The notes beneath the pieces are model-generated. The model was given only the letters and a program-made list of their open reading frames with translations, searched no databases and was not told the DNA's origin. From NCBI RefSeq assembly GCF_008629655.1, contig NZ_VWSG01000007.1:62001-126000 (forward strand): a stretch of 64,000 bases of DNA, given 5' to 3'. This document shows positions 26,624 through 35,894 of this stretch, piece by piece. Source of the DNA: Paenimyroides baculatum (lineage in GTDB: Bacteria; Bacteroidota; Bacteroidia; Flavobacteriales; Flavobacteriaceae). A program made the position numbers and the translations under genes. The first letter of the stretch is position 1. Each line of letters starts with the position of its first letter.

Positions 26624-26631
26624 CAAATGTA
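26624..26631 (-). promoter_or_regulatory. -7 promoter box TACATTTG for lspA
   Basis: Minus-strand TACATTTG, 19 bases before the ATG at 26604. With the terminator just upstream (26672-26641), it separates lspA from the ileS - dksA-like transcript. Confidence 0.55.
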
Positions 26632-26640
26632 AGTTATTTA

Positions 26641-26672
26641 AAACAAAAAACGCTCTTAATTAAGAGCGTTTT
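26641..26672 (-). terminator. palindromic terminator after the DksA-like gene
   Basis: A 26-base perfect palindrome (AAAACGCTCTTAA and its complement, 26647-26672) followed on the minus strand by more T. It follows the DksA-like stop by five bases. Confidence 0.88.
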
Positions 26673-26677
26673 ATAAA

Positions 26678-27064
26678 TTAACGTTGCTGTAATTTGGCTT
26701 CCATGCTCATTGTTGCATGCGGAACCAATTTAAGACGTTCTTTTTCGATTAATTTACCGGTTACGCGGCAAATTCCGTAGGTTTTGTTTTCAATTCGCAC
26801 CAAAGCATTTTTCAAATCGCGTAAAAACTTTTCTTGGCGTGTTGCCAATTGTGAGTTTGCTTCTTTAGAAAGAGTTTCACTGCCTTCTTCAAACGCTTTA
26901 AATGTAGGCGATGTATCATCGGTACCGTTATTTAAATCGTTCATATAAGCGCTTTTAATCAAATCTAAATCTGCCTGTGCTTTCTCTATCTTTTTTAAGA
27001 TGATTTCCTTAAATTCTGCTAAATCTGCGTCTGCGTATCTAACTTGTACATTTTCCTTTTCCAT
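26678..27064 (-). CDS. TraR/DksA family protein
   Basis: A 128-residue protein with a long N-terminal coiled-coil region and the DksA-like C-terminus GICRVTGKLIEKERL ... VPHATMSMEAKLQ. DksA binds RNA polymerase in its secondary channel and alters rRNA and stress promoters with ppGpp. Of the four zinc cysteines of classical DksA only one is left here, as in zinc-independent relatives. It follows ileS by 11 bases and is co-transcribed with it. Confidence 0.82.
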   Translation of the reverse strand: MEKENVQVRYADADLAEFKEIILKKIEKAQADLDLIKSAYMNDLNNGTDDTSPTFKAFEEGSETLSKEANSQLATRQEKFLRDLKNALVRIENKTYGICRVTGKLIEKERLKLVPHATMSMEAKLQQR

Positions 27065-27075
27065 AACTAAACAAT

Positions 27076-30000
27076 TTATTTTGAAACACTAATTTTGGTT
27101 ACTAAATCGTCAAACTCAATTTCTGTACCATTTTCTAAACTATCAACAAATTCAAGCGTTTCCGTAAGGGTTTCTGCTTTAATATAATCAATGTTTGCTG
27201 TAACGGCATCTTGGATAACCGAGTTTTGCTGTATTTTAATTTTTACTTTATCGGTTACTTCAAACCCTGAATCTTTACGTATATTTTGGATTCTGTTAAC
27301 CAGTTCGCGTGCAATACCTTCTTTCTTTAATTCGTCGGTTAACGTAATATCTAAAGCAACCGTAATTCCGTTTGCATTTGCTACTAACCAACCTTCGATA
27401 TCTTGCGATGAAACCTCAACGTCTTCATTTGTTAATTTAACCAGATTCCCTGATATTTCCAAAGATATTTCGCTGTTTTTTTCGATCTCGCTGATCTGTT
27501 CCTGACTGAAATTTTGAATAGCTTTTGCCACATTTCCCATTTCTTTTCCGAAGCGCGGACCCAATGCTTTGAAATTCGGTTTGATCTGTTTTACCAGAAT
27601 TCCCGAAGCATCGTTTAACAATTCAATTTCTTTCACGTTCACCTCTGCCATGATTAAATCTGCAACTGCCTCTATTTCTGCCTTTTGATTTTCATCTAAA
27701 ACAGGTATCATTACTTTTTGTAACGGCTGGCGTACTTTAATCATTTCTTTCTTACGCAATGATAATACTAAAGATGACACGGTTTGCGCTTTTTCCATTT
27801 TACTTTCTAACGACTTATTAACAACTTTTTCATCGTAAGTAGGAAAATCGGCCAAATGTACAGATTCAAATGATTCTTTTGCAGTTGCCTGTGTTAAATC
27901 TTTGTAAAGCTTGTCCATAAAAAACGGTGCAATTGGTGCCGACAATTTTGCAACCGTGGTTAAGCAGGTGTGCAACGTTTGGTAAGCAGCAATTTTATCT
28001 TGTGCGTATTCGCCTTTCCAGAAACGGCGGCGGCATAGGCGAACGTACCAGTTTGAAAGGTTTTCCTGAACAAAATCTGATATAGCGCGTGCTACTTTTG
28101 TTGGTTCGTAATCAGCGTAAGCTTCATCAACCGTTTTTATTAAACTGTTTAGTTCCGATAAAATCCAACGATCAATTTCCGGACGATTTTCCATAGGAAC
28201 TTCGTCTTCGCTGTAAGTAAATCCGTCGATATTTGCATATAAAGCAAAGAACGAATAGGTGTTGTACAACGTTCCGAAGAATTTACGGCGAACTTCGGTA
28301 ATTCCGTCTAAATCGAATTTTAAATTATCCCACGGATTGGCATTCATAATCATGTACCAACGCGTAGCATCTGGTCCGTGTTCTGCGATTGTTTGAAAAG
28401 GATCAATGGTGTTGCCTTTACTTTTAGACATTTTGATACCATTCTTATCTAAAACCAAACCATTCGACACGACGTTTTTATACGCTTTTTCGCCAAAAAC
28501 CAACGTTCCGATTGCGTGCAGCGTGTAAAACCAACCGCGTGTTTGATCGACACCTTCTGCGATAAAATCAGCAGGGAAGTTTTCGTGATTGTCGATATAT
28601 TCTTTATTTTCAAACGGATAATGCCATTGTGCATACGGCATGGCACCAGAATCGAACCAAACATCAATTAAATCGGCTTCACGTTTCATTGGTTTGCCCG
28701 ATGGAGAAATCAGCGTAATAGCATCAACCACATTTTTATGCAAATCGATTTTATCATAGTTTTCCTCGCTCATATCGCCCACTACAAAACCATCGAACGG
28801 ATTTTGTGTTTGAACGCCCGCTTTCATTGCTTTTTCCATTTCGGCAACCAATTCTTCTACCGATCCAACGATTAATTCTTCGGTCTTATCTTCGGTTCTC
28901 CAGATTGGCAACGGAATTCCCCAATAACGTGAGCGAGATAAATTCCAGTCGTTGGCGTTTTTCAGCCAGTTTCCAAAACGTCCTTCGCCTGTTGCTTTAG
29001 GTTTCCAGTTGATTTCTTCGTTTAAATCGAACATTTTATCTTTCACTTCGCTAACCTTGATAAACCAAGAATCTAACGGATAGTATAAAAGCGGCTCATC
29101 GGTTCGCCAACTATGTGGATAACTGTGTACGTATTTTTCTACCTTAAAGGCTTTGTTTTCTTCTTTTAAACGGATTGCAATTTCAACATCAACCGATTTT
29201 TCAGGCGCTTCACCTTCATTGTAATATTCGTTCTTTACATACTTGCCTGCCATATCGCCCATGTGCGAGGTAAACTTTCCTTGTAAATCAACCAACGGCA
29301 CAGCGTTTCCGTTTTCGTCTAAAACCAACATTGGCGGCACTTCTGGGGTTGCTTCTTTAGCAACTTTTGCATCGTCTGCACCAAAAGTTGGCGCGGTGTG
29401 TACAATACCTGTTCCGTCTTCGGTTGTAACGAAATCGCCCGCAATTACGCGGAATGCATTTTCAGGGTTTTGATACGGCAAGGTGTAAGGCAATAACTGC
29501 TCATAACGGATGCCAACCAAATCAATTCCTTTAAATTCTTTTACAATGAAGTAAGGAATTTTTTTATCGTTTTCTTTATAATCTGCTAATTCAGCTTCGG
29601 TTTCAACAGCTGTAAATTTTCCCGCAAACTGCTTTGCAACCAAAGGTTTCCCTAAGATTATCGTGATAGGTTCAAAAGTATATTGGTTGAATGTTTTTAC
29701 CAACACATAATCAATCTTTGGACCAACGGTTAATGCGGTGTTACTTGGTAACGTCCACGGAGTGGTTGTCCATGCCATGATATCGATTTGTCCGAATCCT
29801 TTTAAAAACTCTGGTAACGAATTTTCTATGGTTTTAAATTGTGCAACTATGGTTGTATCGGTAACATCGCGGTACGATCCCGGCTGATTCACCTCATGCG
29901 ACGACAATCCTGTACCCGCTTTCGGCGAATACGGCTGAATGGTGTAACCTTTGTACAGCAAATCTTTGTTGTAAATTTGCTTTAATAACCACCAAACGGT

Positions 30001-30477
30001 TTCCATATATTTGGGTTTGTAGGTAATGTACGGATCGTTCATATCTACCCAATATCCCATTTTTTCTGTTAAATCGTTCCATAAATCAGTGTAGCGCATT
30101 ACGGTACGTTTACACGCCTCGTTATACTCTTCTACCGATATCTTTGTTCCGATATCTTCTTTGGTAATTCCCAGTTCTTTTTCGGTACCTAATTCAACAG
30201 GTAATCCATGGGTATCCCAACCGGCTTTACGCTTAACCTGAAAACCTTTCTGGGTTTTGTATCGGCAGAAAATATCTTTAATAGCACGAGCCATAACGTG
30301 GTGAATACCAGGTTTTCCGTTTGCAGAAGGTGGGCCTTCAAAAAACACAAACGGTTGGTTGCCTTCGCGAGAAGTAACCGATTTATCAAAGATGGACTGA
30401 TCTTTCCAATACTGTAACATTTCGCTTGCTACGGTTGGTAAATCTAATCCTTTATACTCTGTGAATTTGGTGCTCAT
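27076..30477 (-). CDS. ileS: isoleucyl-tRNA synthetase
   Basis: Charges tRNA-Ile with isoleucine. The 1133-residue protein shows the class I motifs GIHH (57-60, the HIGH box) and KMSKS near residue 690, an editing insertion with TTPWTLPSNTALTV, and a long C-terminal region. The length and this HIGH variant point to the long, eukaryote-like form of the enzyme found in Bacteroidota, which in other organisms is less sensitive to mupirocin. The DksA-like gene follows in the same unit. Confidence 0.95.
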   Translation of the reverse strand: MSTKFTEYKGLDLPTVASEMLQYWKDQSIFDKSVTSREGNQPFVFFEGPPSANGKPGIHHVMARAIKDIFCRYKTQKGFQVKRKAGWDTHGLPVELGTEKELGITKEDIGTKISVEEYNEACKRTVMRYTDLWNDLTEKMGYWVDMNDPYITYKPKYMETVWWLLKQIYNKDLLYKGYTIQPYSPKAGTGLSSHEVNQPGSYRDVTDTTIVAQFKTIENSLPEFLKGFGQIDIMAWTTTPWTLPSNTALTVGPKIDYVLVKTFNQYTFEPITIILGKPLVAKQFAGKFTAVETEAELADYKENDKKIPYFIVKEFKGIDLVGIRYEQLLPYTLPYQNPENAFRVIAGDFVTTEDGTGIVHTAPTFGADDAKVAKEATPEVPPMLVLDENGNAVPLVDLQGKFTSHMGDMAGKYVKNEYYNEGEAPEKSVDVEIAIRLKEENKAFKVEKYVHSYPHSWRTDEPLLYYPLDSWFIKVSEVKDKMFDLNEEINWKPKATGEGRFGNWLKNANDWNLSRSRYWGIPLPIWRTEDKTEELIVGSVEELVAEMEKAMKAGVQTQNPFDGFVVGDMSEENYDKIDLHKNVVDAITLISPSGKPMKREADLIDVWFDSGAMPYAQWHYPFENKEYIDNHENFPADFIAEGVDQTRGWFYTLHAIGTLVFGEKAYKNVVSNGLVLDKNGIKMSKSKGNTIDPFQTIAEHGPDATRWYMIMNANPWDNLKFDLDGITEVRRKFFGTLYNTYSFFALYANIDGFTYSEDEVPMENRPEIDRWILSELNSLIKTVDEAYADYEPTKVARAISDFVQENLSNWYVRLCRRRFWKGEYAQDKIAAYQTLHTCLTTVAKLSAPIAPFFMDKLYKDLTQATAKESFESVHLADFPTYDEKVVNKSLESKMEKAQTVSSLVLSLRKKEMIKVRQPLQKVMIPVLDENQKAEIEAVADLIMAEVNVKEIELLNDASGILVKQIKPNFKALGPRFGKEMGNVAKAIQNFSQEQISEIEKNSEISLEISGNLVKLTNEDVEVSSQDIEGWLVANANGITVALDITLTDELKKEGIARELVNRIQNIRKDSGFEVTDKVKIKIQQNSVIQDAVTANIDYIKAETLTETLEFVDSLENGTEIEFDDLVTKISVSK

Positions 30478-30770
30478 GATACTGTTTTTAAATTCAATGT
30501 GCGAATTTAAGGAATTTAGGTTAAATAGTAGTATTTAATTTAGTTACGATTTATTTTACTTTTTTGTTTGATTTTAAACGATACGCAGTAGAAACTTTTG
30601 GAGCAAAAGATTATTTAGCAAGCTTTGGTAAAGTTTAAAACTTTGACAGGGTTAAAACATAAAATCCCGAACAATTGTTCGGGATTTTATGTTTTAGATA
30701 TTATTATGAGAATTTTAGATTCTTTTTAGAGATCTCTCCTTCGTCGGGATGAAAAAGCTGGTACTAATAA
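30478..30770. other. 293-base intergenic region upstream of ileS
   Basis: The longest gene-free stretch. It holds the terminator of the minus-strand gene to its right (30656-30693), an AAGTTT-AAAACTTTGACAGG segment at 30631-30650 like a dispersed flavobacterial repeat, and a CTCCTTCGTCGGGATG stretch near 30740 that looks like part of another dispersed element. I see no clear TAnnTTTG box for ileS; the nearest candidate on the minus strand is a TAAATTCG, one mismatch. Confidence 0.5.
30656..30693 (-). terminator. 38-base perfect palindrome, terminator
   Basis: AACATAAAATCCCGAACAA and its exact complement meet at the centre. The T/A-rich ends allow it to work on either strand. It ends the minus-strand barrel gene 77 bases after its stop. 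Confidence 0.8.
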
Positions 30771-31502
30771 TTAAAACCGATACCCAACTGCTACGGCTAA
30801 TTTAGCATTTGCCCACGGGCCTTTTATTTTAACATCAACTCCATCATCGTTTACATCGTAAGTATATTTTACAACAGGAAGTTCTACTTCTTCTATTGCT
30901 TTGCGTACTTCAGCTTGTTCTTCGGCATCTAAAGAGCGTCTGCCGCTTAATTCGCCCGATGCAAAACCGTAACTTAAGCCTACAAAAGTAACATCGAGAT
31001 ACCATTGTGAAGCCAATCTCCATTGTGCACCAAATGACAATCCGCCGGAGAAACCATCGACATTTCCGTTGATGGTAACGCTTTCTAATTGTTCTTTGTA
31101 AATGTATTCTACCGGAAGTTCAACAGAAAAACGATCGTAACGCAAAAAAGGCGCAATGTAAAAACCACGCATGCCTTCTTTTCCTAAATAAAAACGGACT
31201 TCGGGCGTAAACGAAAACGCGTTCATTTTTACATCTTTTAAAATATCGATCGCGCCTTTGTCTTTCACAATATCTTCTACCATACCAAAAAACGGAATAC
31301 TGCGTTTAGGCATGATGTTGATATTGGCAGCGATGCTGGTTTTTGGAGCGATTAATCGTTCGTATTGCAGAGAAATGGTTGATGATGTTAAACCTAACAC
31401 ATTCCATTTCACCATGTTTTTATCGTCAGAAAAATCGGTTGTCTCTTGTGCAAATCCACTAAAGTAAAGCAAACTAAAAAGTAGAGTGACTGTATTTTTC
31501 AT
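30771..31502 (-). CDS. exported outer-membrane beta-barrel protein (DUF3575-like)
   Basis: A 243-residue protein with a signal peptide (ends near GFAQ) and a barrel-like mature region with alternating residues, ending in aromatic YRF. The opening WNVLGLTSSTISLQYER and FTPEVRFYLG are typical of DUF3575-type or OmpA-barrel-like proteins of Bacteroidota. The ATG at 31502 is used; the in-frame TTG at 31526 would put eight residues ahead of the signal. Function unknown. Confidence 0.75.
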   Translation of the reverse strand: MKNTVTLLFSLLYFSGFAQETTDFSDDKNMVKWNVLGLTSSTISLQYERLIAPKTSIAANINIMPKRSIPFFGMVEDIVKDKGAIDILKDVKMNAFSFTPEVRFYLGKEGMRGFYIAPFLRYDRFSVELPVEYIYKEQLESVTINGNVDGFSGGLSFGAQWRLASQWYLDVTFVGLSYGFASGELSGRRSLDAEEQAEVRKAIEEVELPVVKYTYDVNDDGVDVKIKGPWANAKLAVAVGYRF

Positions 31503-31603
31503 AGCAAACAGGTATTTATACTTCAACGGTTAATTTACGCAAAATATTTCTGCCTTTTTGTTAAATAGCAAGTTTCTTAACTCTACTATGCTGCATACAA
31601 AAT

Positions 31604-31634
31604 CAAAAAAACGAACCTATTAAAGTTCGTTTTT
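31604..31634 (-). terminator. intrinsic terminator after the asparaginase gene
   Basis: Minus strand: AAAAACGAAC, loop TTTAATAG, GTTCGTTTTT with more T. It starts one base after the asparaginase stop. Confidence 0.85.
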
Positions 31635-31635
31635 G

Positions 31636-32670
31636 CTATTCTTCTATAATCAGTTCGCCACAAATAGGCGTTTGAAAAGCTTTGGAGAATTCTTTTGCCG
31701 GTAAATTTTTTGGAAGTAAAACCATTAGTTTGGTAATGGCGGCTTCGGTTGTGATATCATAACCCGAAATAACACCAATCTGTTTTAAAGCAGTGCCGGT
31801 TTCGTATTTGCCCATATCTACACTGCCACCCCAACATTGCGTAACGTTTACAATTTTAACGCCTCGATCAATTGCTTTTTGCAAGGTGTTAATGAACCAA
31901 AACTGCGTTGGTGCGTTGCCTGATCCGAAGGTTTCTAACACGATTCCTTTTAAATTAGGAATGTTTAAAATTGCTTCCAATACGTTTTGGGTAATCCCAG
32001 GGAAAATCTTTAGAATAAACACGTTGGCATCTAATTCTTTCTGAATGATTAATTGTTTCGATTCATAAAAATCGTCCAACAAATGTTCGTTTATTTTTAA
32101 ATGCACGCCACTTTCTGCCAAATGCGGTAAATTAGGCGATGTAAAGGCATTGAAATGTTCGGCTGAAATTTTGGTAGTTCTGTTTCCTCGGTATAATTTG
32201 TATTCAAAGTACAAACCTACTTCTTTTATAACAGGTATTTTATTTTGATGAAGCGATGCAATCTGTATTGCGGTAATTAAATTCTCTTTGGCATCGGTAC
32301 GAAGATCACCAATTGGCAGTTGCGAACCGGTTAATATTACCGGTTTTGAAAGATTCTTCAACATAAAACTTAATGCCGATGCAGTGTATGACATAGTATC
32401 AGATCCATGCAAAACCACAAAACCATCGAAATCTTGATAGTTTTTTTCAACAACTTCAGCAATCGTAATCCAATGCTCCGGATTCATATCAGAAGAGTCG
32501 ATAGGATCTTCAAAAGAATAGGTATCAATGGTGCAATCTAATAACTGTAATTCGGGAATACGTTCTAAAAGCTGGTTAAAGTTAAAGGCTTTTAAGGCAC
32601 CGGTTTCAAAATCTTTAACCATGCCAATTGTACCGCCCGTGTAAATTAAAAGAATAGCCGGTTTATGCAT
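31636..32670 (-). CDS. ansA: asparaginase, type I
   Basis: Cytoplasmic enzyme that hydrolyses asparagine to aspartate and ammonia. The 344 residues include the nucleophile motif TGGTIG at 11-16 and the second catalytic motif LHGSDTMSYTASAL near residue 85, with no signal peptide. The start is the ATG at 32670, which overlaps the stop of the acyltransferase gene by eight bases; an earlier TTG at 32706 lies inside that gene. It may also act as a peptidyl-tRNA or glutaminase-like amidase, but the motifs favour asparaginase. Confidence 0.88.
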   Translation of the reverse strand: MHKPAILLIYTGGTIGMVKDFETGALKAFNFNQLLERIPELQLLDCTIDTYSFEDPIDSSDMNPEHWITIAEVVEKNYQDFDGFVVLHGSDTMSYTASALSFMLKNLSKPVILTGSQLPIGDLRTDAKENLITAIQIASLHQNKIPVIKEVGLYFEYKLYRGNRTTKISAEHFNAFTSPNLPHLAESGVHLKINEHLLDDFYESKQLIIQKELDANVFILKIFPGITQNVLEAILNIPNLKGIVLETFGSGNAPTQFWFINTLQKAIDRGVKIVNVTQCWGGSVDMGKYETGTALKQIGVISGYDITTEAAITKLMVLLPKNLPAKEFSKAFQTPICGELIIEE

Positions 32671-33796
32671 TTTGTAACTTAAATTTGTTAACCACCGGGT
32701 TGGCATACATTTCTAAAAATGTATCAACCAAAGGTTCGTTGCCTTTATCTAATTTTAATTCTAATCTGCGTAAAAACAATTGTTTTTCCTTATCGGTATA
32801 TTCATTGGCAAAACGATCGGTATCGTTCAATAAATCGTATGCAATGTAATTGGTTGGCCACAGTTTGTAATTAGCAATAATCTGCTCGTCTATTACTTTA
32901 GCAAGCATTTGAATTTGCTTGTTTACGTTGGTAGTTTCGTTTTTAATAATTTCTAATTCGGTATCTAAAGCGGTACCTACATGCAGATGAATGCGTTTTT
33001 TTTGACCTACTACGCCGCTCATTAAATTTAAAAAATCTTCGTTTTTGTCTTTAATATACAATTCGTCTGCCATTTTTGCCATTAATTGCGGCATTTTTAA
33101 TTTATCGGTAGGATCATATTCGTACGATATAGAAACAGGCACAATACGCAAATTCTTAAAATAATCCATCATTGAATCTTGGTTGCACGCCATACCAATC
33201 ATTTTTAAAACGCCCTGATGTGTTGCGTCGTTTCCATCTTTCGTTCTTCCTTCGCGCTGTGCAATCCAAACCGAACGGTTTTCTTCTTTCAGCAAATAAC
33301 ACATGTATTCTGATAATAATTTACTGCTGCCCAACAATTCTCGAGGTGAAAGTCCGCGTTTTACGATAAAATTTCGATTTAATTTAGCAAGATCCATAAA
33401 CAACTGTTTCTGTACCAGATTATCGCCAACCGCCGAAGCTGTCATTATTTTACCGTGTTCCATTAAAAGTACGTTCAAAAAACTGGTATCTAACAGAATA
33501 TCGCGGTGGTTTGATATGAAAAGATAAGATGTATTTGGGTCTAAATTTTCAAAACCCGAACTTGACAAACCTTCCGATGTATTTTTTAAAACCTGCTGTA
33601 AGGTGTGGTAAATAATTTTCGATTGAAAGTCGCGTATGCTGTGTATGCTGTTAACCAATTCGTTAACTTGTTCATCTGAATATTCCGGAAATGTATAATC
33701 TATCAACGATTTTACCATGGGATGATGAGAGATATTCTGAAGTATTTTTGTTACTTCTTCATCGTGATAAAAACGTATCGAATCGAATTTAGACAT
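32663..33796 (-). CDS. glycerol-3-phosphate / lysophosphatidate acyltransferase-like protein
   Basis: A 377-residue acyltransferase of the PlsC/PlsB group for phospholipid synthesis at the membrane. The acyltransferase motif is NHRDILLD at 96-103 (histidine and aspartate of the catalytic pair) and the second motif is WIAQREGRTKDG near residue 180. Its length and wide motif differ from the short PlsC, and fit the flavobacterial 1-acyl-glycerol-3-phosphate acyltransferases. It overlaps the asparaginase gene and has a promoter box 28 bases before its ATG. Confidence 0.8.
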   Translation of the reverse strand: MSKFDSIRFYHDEEVTKILQNISHHPMVKSLIDYTFPEYSDEQVNELVNSIHSIRDFQSKIIYHTLQQVLKNTSEGLSSSGFENLDPNTSYLFISNHRDILLDTSFLNVLLMEHGKIMTASAVGDNLVQKQLFMDLAKLNRNFIVKRGLSPRELLGSSKLLSEYMCYLLKEENRSVWIAQREGRTKDGNDATHQGVLKMIGMACNQDSMMDYFKNLRIVPVSISYEYDPTDKLKMPQLMAKMADELYIKDKNEDFLNLMSGVVGQKKRIHLHVGTALDTELEIIKNETTNVNKQIQMLAKVIDEQIIANYKLWPTNYIAYDLLNDTDRFANEYTDKEKQLFLRRLELKLDKGNEPLVDTFLEMYANPVVNKFKLQNA

Positions 33797-33823
33797 AGTT
33801 TGATTTTATTTTCGTAACTGAAA

Positions 33824-33831
33824 CAAATATA
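33824..33831 (-). promoter_or_regulatory. -7 promoter box TATATTTG for the acyltransferase - asparaginase unit
   Basis: Minus-strand TATATTTG lies 28 bases before the ATG at 33796, partly behind the end of tatD. No good -33 TTG. Confidence 0.5.
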
Positions 33832-33839
33832 CTTCCAAT

Positions 33840-34610
33840 TTACAATTTAAAAATGTTTAATGCGTTTTTTGTTGTCTGTTGTGCAATTTCTTCTACCGGC
33901 AGGTTATAAATAGCTGCTAATTTCTGTGCAACCAAGGCTACATAACTGCTTTCGTTACGTTTGCCGCGGTGTGGTGCGGGTGCCAAATAAGGCGAATCGG
34001 TTTCTAAAACGATTTGTTCCAACGGAATTTGATCTAAATATTGATCTATTTTTCCGTTTTTAAAGGTTGCTACACCGCCAATTCCCAATTTCATGTTTAA
34101 ATTCAATGCACGTTCTGCCTGATTAAAATCTCCTGTGAAGCAATGGAAAATTCCGAATAAATCATCGCTTTTTTCTTGATCTAACACTTCAAAAACCTCA
34201 TCAAATGCATCACGACAATGAATATTTATAGGCAAACCTAATTTTTTTGCCCATTGAATTTGTGTTTGAAATGCCTGCTGCTGAATTTTAAGGGTTGATT
34301 TATCCCAATACATATCAACACCAATTTCGCCCACGGCAACATACGTTCCTTTCGCCAATTCTTGTTCTACAAAAGCCAATTCCTGTTCAAACGTTTCGGG
34401 TTTTACATAACACGGATGCAACCCCATCATTAAATGAACGTTTTGCGGATATTGCTGTTGTATTTGCTTCATACCGTTAAAATAAGAAGAATCGATCGCC
34501 GGAACAAAAAAATGTTCTACTCCAACAGCAAGTGCGCGCTCCATCATCTGGGTTCGATCACTTTCAAATTCTTCACTATATAAGTGGGTATGTGTATCAA
34601 TTAAAATCAT
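33840..34610 (-). CDS. TatD family metal-dependent hydrolase
   Basis: A 256-residue TIM-barrel DNase/hydrolase. The metal motif DTHTHLY is at the start (residues 5-11), the glutamate in VAVGEIGVDMYW near 97, histidines in INIHCRDA and FHCFTGD, and the C-terminal LETDSPYLAP. All are intact. TatD enzymes act as 3'-5' exonucleases in DNA repair or degradation; the exact role is inferred. It is divergent from the retropepsin gene. Confidence 0.9.
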   Translation of the reverse strand: MILIDTHTHLYSEEFESDRTQMMERALAVGVEHFFVPAIDSSYFNGMKQIQQQYPQNVHLMMGLHPCYVKPETFEQELAFVEQELAKGTYVAVGEIGVDMYWDKSTLKIQQQAFQTQIQWAKKLGLPINIHCRDAFDEVFEVLDQEKSDDLFGIFHCFTGDFNQAERALNLNMKLGIGGVATFKNGKIDQYLDQIPLEQIVLETDSPYLAPAPHRGKRNESSYVALVAQKLAAIYNLPVEEIAQQTTKNALNIFKL

Positions 34611-34725
34611 TTTGTATTTTTAATTTTTCTTTTTACCACAAAGAACGCATAGATTTTAGCAACAAAACTATGCAACTAATCTGTACTGTTTTAGATAAAT
34701 TCTATGTGGTTAAATTATATCTACC

Positions 34726-34733
34726 TATTTTTG
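34726..34733 (+). promoter_or_regulatory. -7 promoter box TATTTTTG before the retropepsin gene
   Basis: TATTTTTG, 23 bases before the ATG at 34756. No TTG at good spacing. Confidence 0.4.
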
Positions 34734-34755
34734 CTTTTCAACAGATATTAAATTA

Positions 34756-35193
34756 ATGAACGATCTTGTAACTGTATTAGAGCAGCAAAATTATTATAGT
34801 ATTCCGTTTCGCATTCGTAAATCGAACCATTTGTATGTAAACGCAAAGGTTAACGGCATTAAAGGTTTGTTTTTGATTGATACCGGAGCATCAAACACCT
34901 GTATTGACAGTAACGAAAAATTGTTTTTTAAATTACTATCAAAAGCACATAAAGCCAAAGCTTCGGGTGCGGGCTCAAACGATATGCATGCCGAAATTTC
35001 TACCGACAATACCATACAATTAGGCAAATGGAAAAAGAACGATATTAATTTAATTCTGCTTGACTTAACCCACGTAAACATTGCCTTAAGCGAATACAAC
35101 CTACCAAAAGTCCACGGAATTATTGGTAGCGATCTGCTTAAAAACAACGGAGCAATTATTCATTACCCGTTACAATTACTTTTTATTAAGTGA
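34756..35193 (+). CDS. retropepsin-like aspartic protease
   Basis: A 145-residue single-domain member of the retropepsin-like clan, which works as a dimer. The catalytic motif [12 protein letters not shown] is at 40-51, followed by a flap region and the second hydrophobic-Gly motif IIGSDLL near residue 123 in HGIIGSDLL. No signal peptide is seen, so it is probably cytoplasmic. The end overlaps the convergent DUF3109 gene by 18 bases. Function in bacteria is unknown. Confidence 0.82.
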   Translation: MNDLVTVLEQQNYYSIPFRIRKSNHLYVNAKVNGIKGLFLIDTGASNTCIDSNEKLFFKLLSKAHKAKASGAGSNDMHAEISTDNTIQLGKWKKNDINLILLDLTHVNIALSEYNLPKVHGIIGSDLLKNNGAIIHYPLQLLFIK

Positions 35194-35760
35194 TTGTTTT
35201 TGCCACTCGGTAGCCACGGTTTCTAATTCGGCATACCAGCTTTCGCCGTATTTGCGAATTAATGGTTCTTTTAAAAACTTGTAAACGGGCACTTCCAATT
35301 CTTTCCCCAATGAACAGGCATCGTCACAAATATGCCAACGATTGTAATTTACCGCCGAAAATTGTGAATATTCTTTAATACGAATGGGATACAAATGACA
35401 CGAAATTGGTTTTTTCCATTTCACTAAACCTTCGTTATACGCTTGTTCTATACCGCATAAAGCAGTTTTTCCGTCGAAAATAACATAAGCACATTCCTTG
35501 TTATCGATCAAAGGTGTTTCCAAATCACCGTCTTCGCCCACAACCCAAGTTCCTTTTTCTTCAATTACGGCAATTCCTTTTGCACGTAAATACGGTTTTA
35601 TAATAGGATAAATTTCCTCTAAAATAGCTGTTTCTTCCTTATCTAAAGGCGCACCGGCATCTCCATCCACACAACATTGTCCTTTACAAGCTGTTAGGTT
35701 ACATACAAATTCTCTTTCAAGAACCTCGTCTGAAACTATTGTTTTTCCTATCTGAAACAT
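35176..35760 (-). CDS. DUF3109 family cysteine-rich protein
   Basis: A 194-residue protein with [17 protein letters not shown] near residue 20, a further cysteine in NKECAYV and CGIE, then SCHLYPIR and CDDACSLG. The eight or so cysteines in this arrangement match DUF3109, thought to bind a metal or iron-sulfur centre; the function is unknown. It has one of the clearest promoters in the window. Confidence 0.8.
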   Translation of the reverse strand: MFQIGKTIVSDEVLEREFVCNLTACKGQCCVDGDAGAPLDKEETAILEEIYPIIKPYLRAKGIAVIEEKGTWVVGEDGDLETPLIDNKECAYVIFDGKTALCGIEQAYNEGLVKWKKPISCHLYPIRIKEYSQFSAVNYNRWHICDDACSLGKELEVPVYKFLKEPLIRKYGESWYAELETVATEWQKQSLNKK

Positions 35761-35781
35761 AAATCAATTCATTTGCAGCCG

Positions 35782-35810
35782 CAAAGTTACAACTATTTAC
35801 CGTTTTACAA
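35782..35810 (-). promoter_or_regulatory. complete flavobacterial promoter for the DUF3109 gene
   Basis: Minus strand: TTG at 35810-35808, an 18-base spacer, then TAACTTTG at 35789-35782. Both boxes and the spacing match the consensus. The leader is about 15 bases. Confidence 0.7.
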
Positions 35811-35870
35811 GTGTTACCAAAAATGTAAAATTAACGTTGAATTTATTCTTATCTTTTAACACATTATAAA

Positions 35871-35878
35871 TACCTTTG
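35871..35878 (+). promoter_or_regulatory. -7 promoter box TACCTTTG for the MarC-family gene
   Basis: TACCTTTG, 17 bases before the ATG at 35895. The nearest TTG is too far (31 bases). Confidence 0.5.
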
Positions 35879-35894
35879 CAAAAACTTTAAGACT

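Noticed and set aside
30656..30693. Palindrome as terminal repeat of an insertion sequence
   Set aside because: No transposase gene or target duplication is near.
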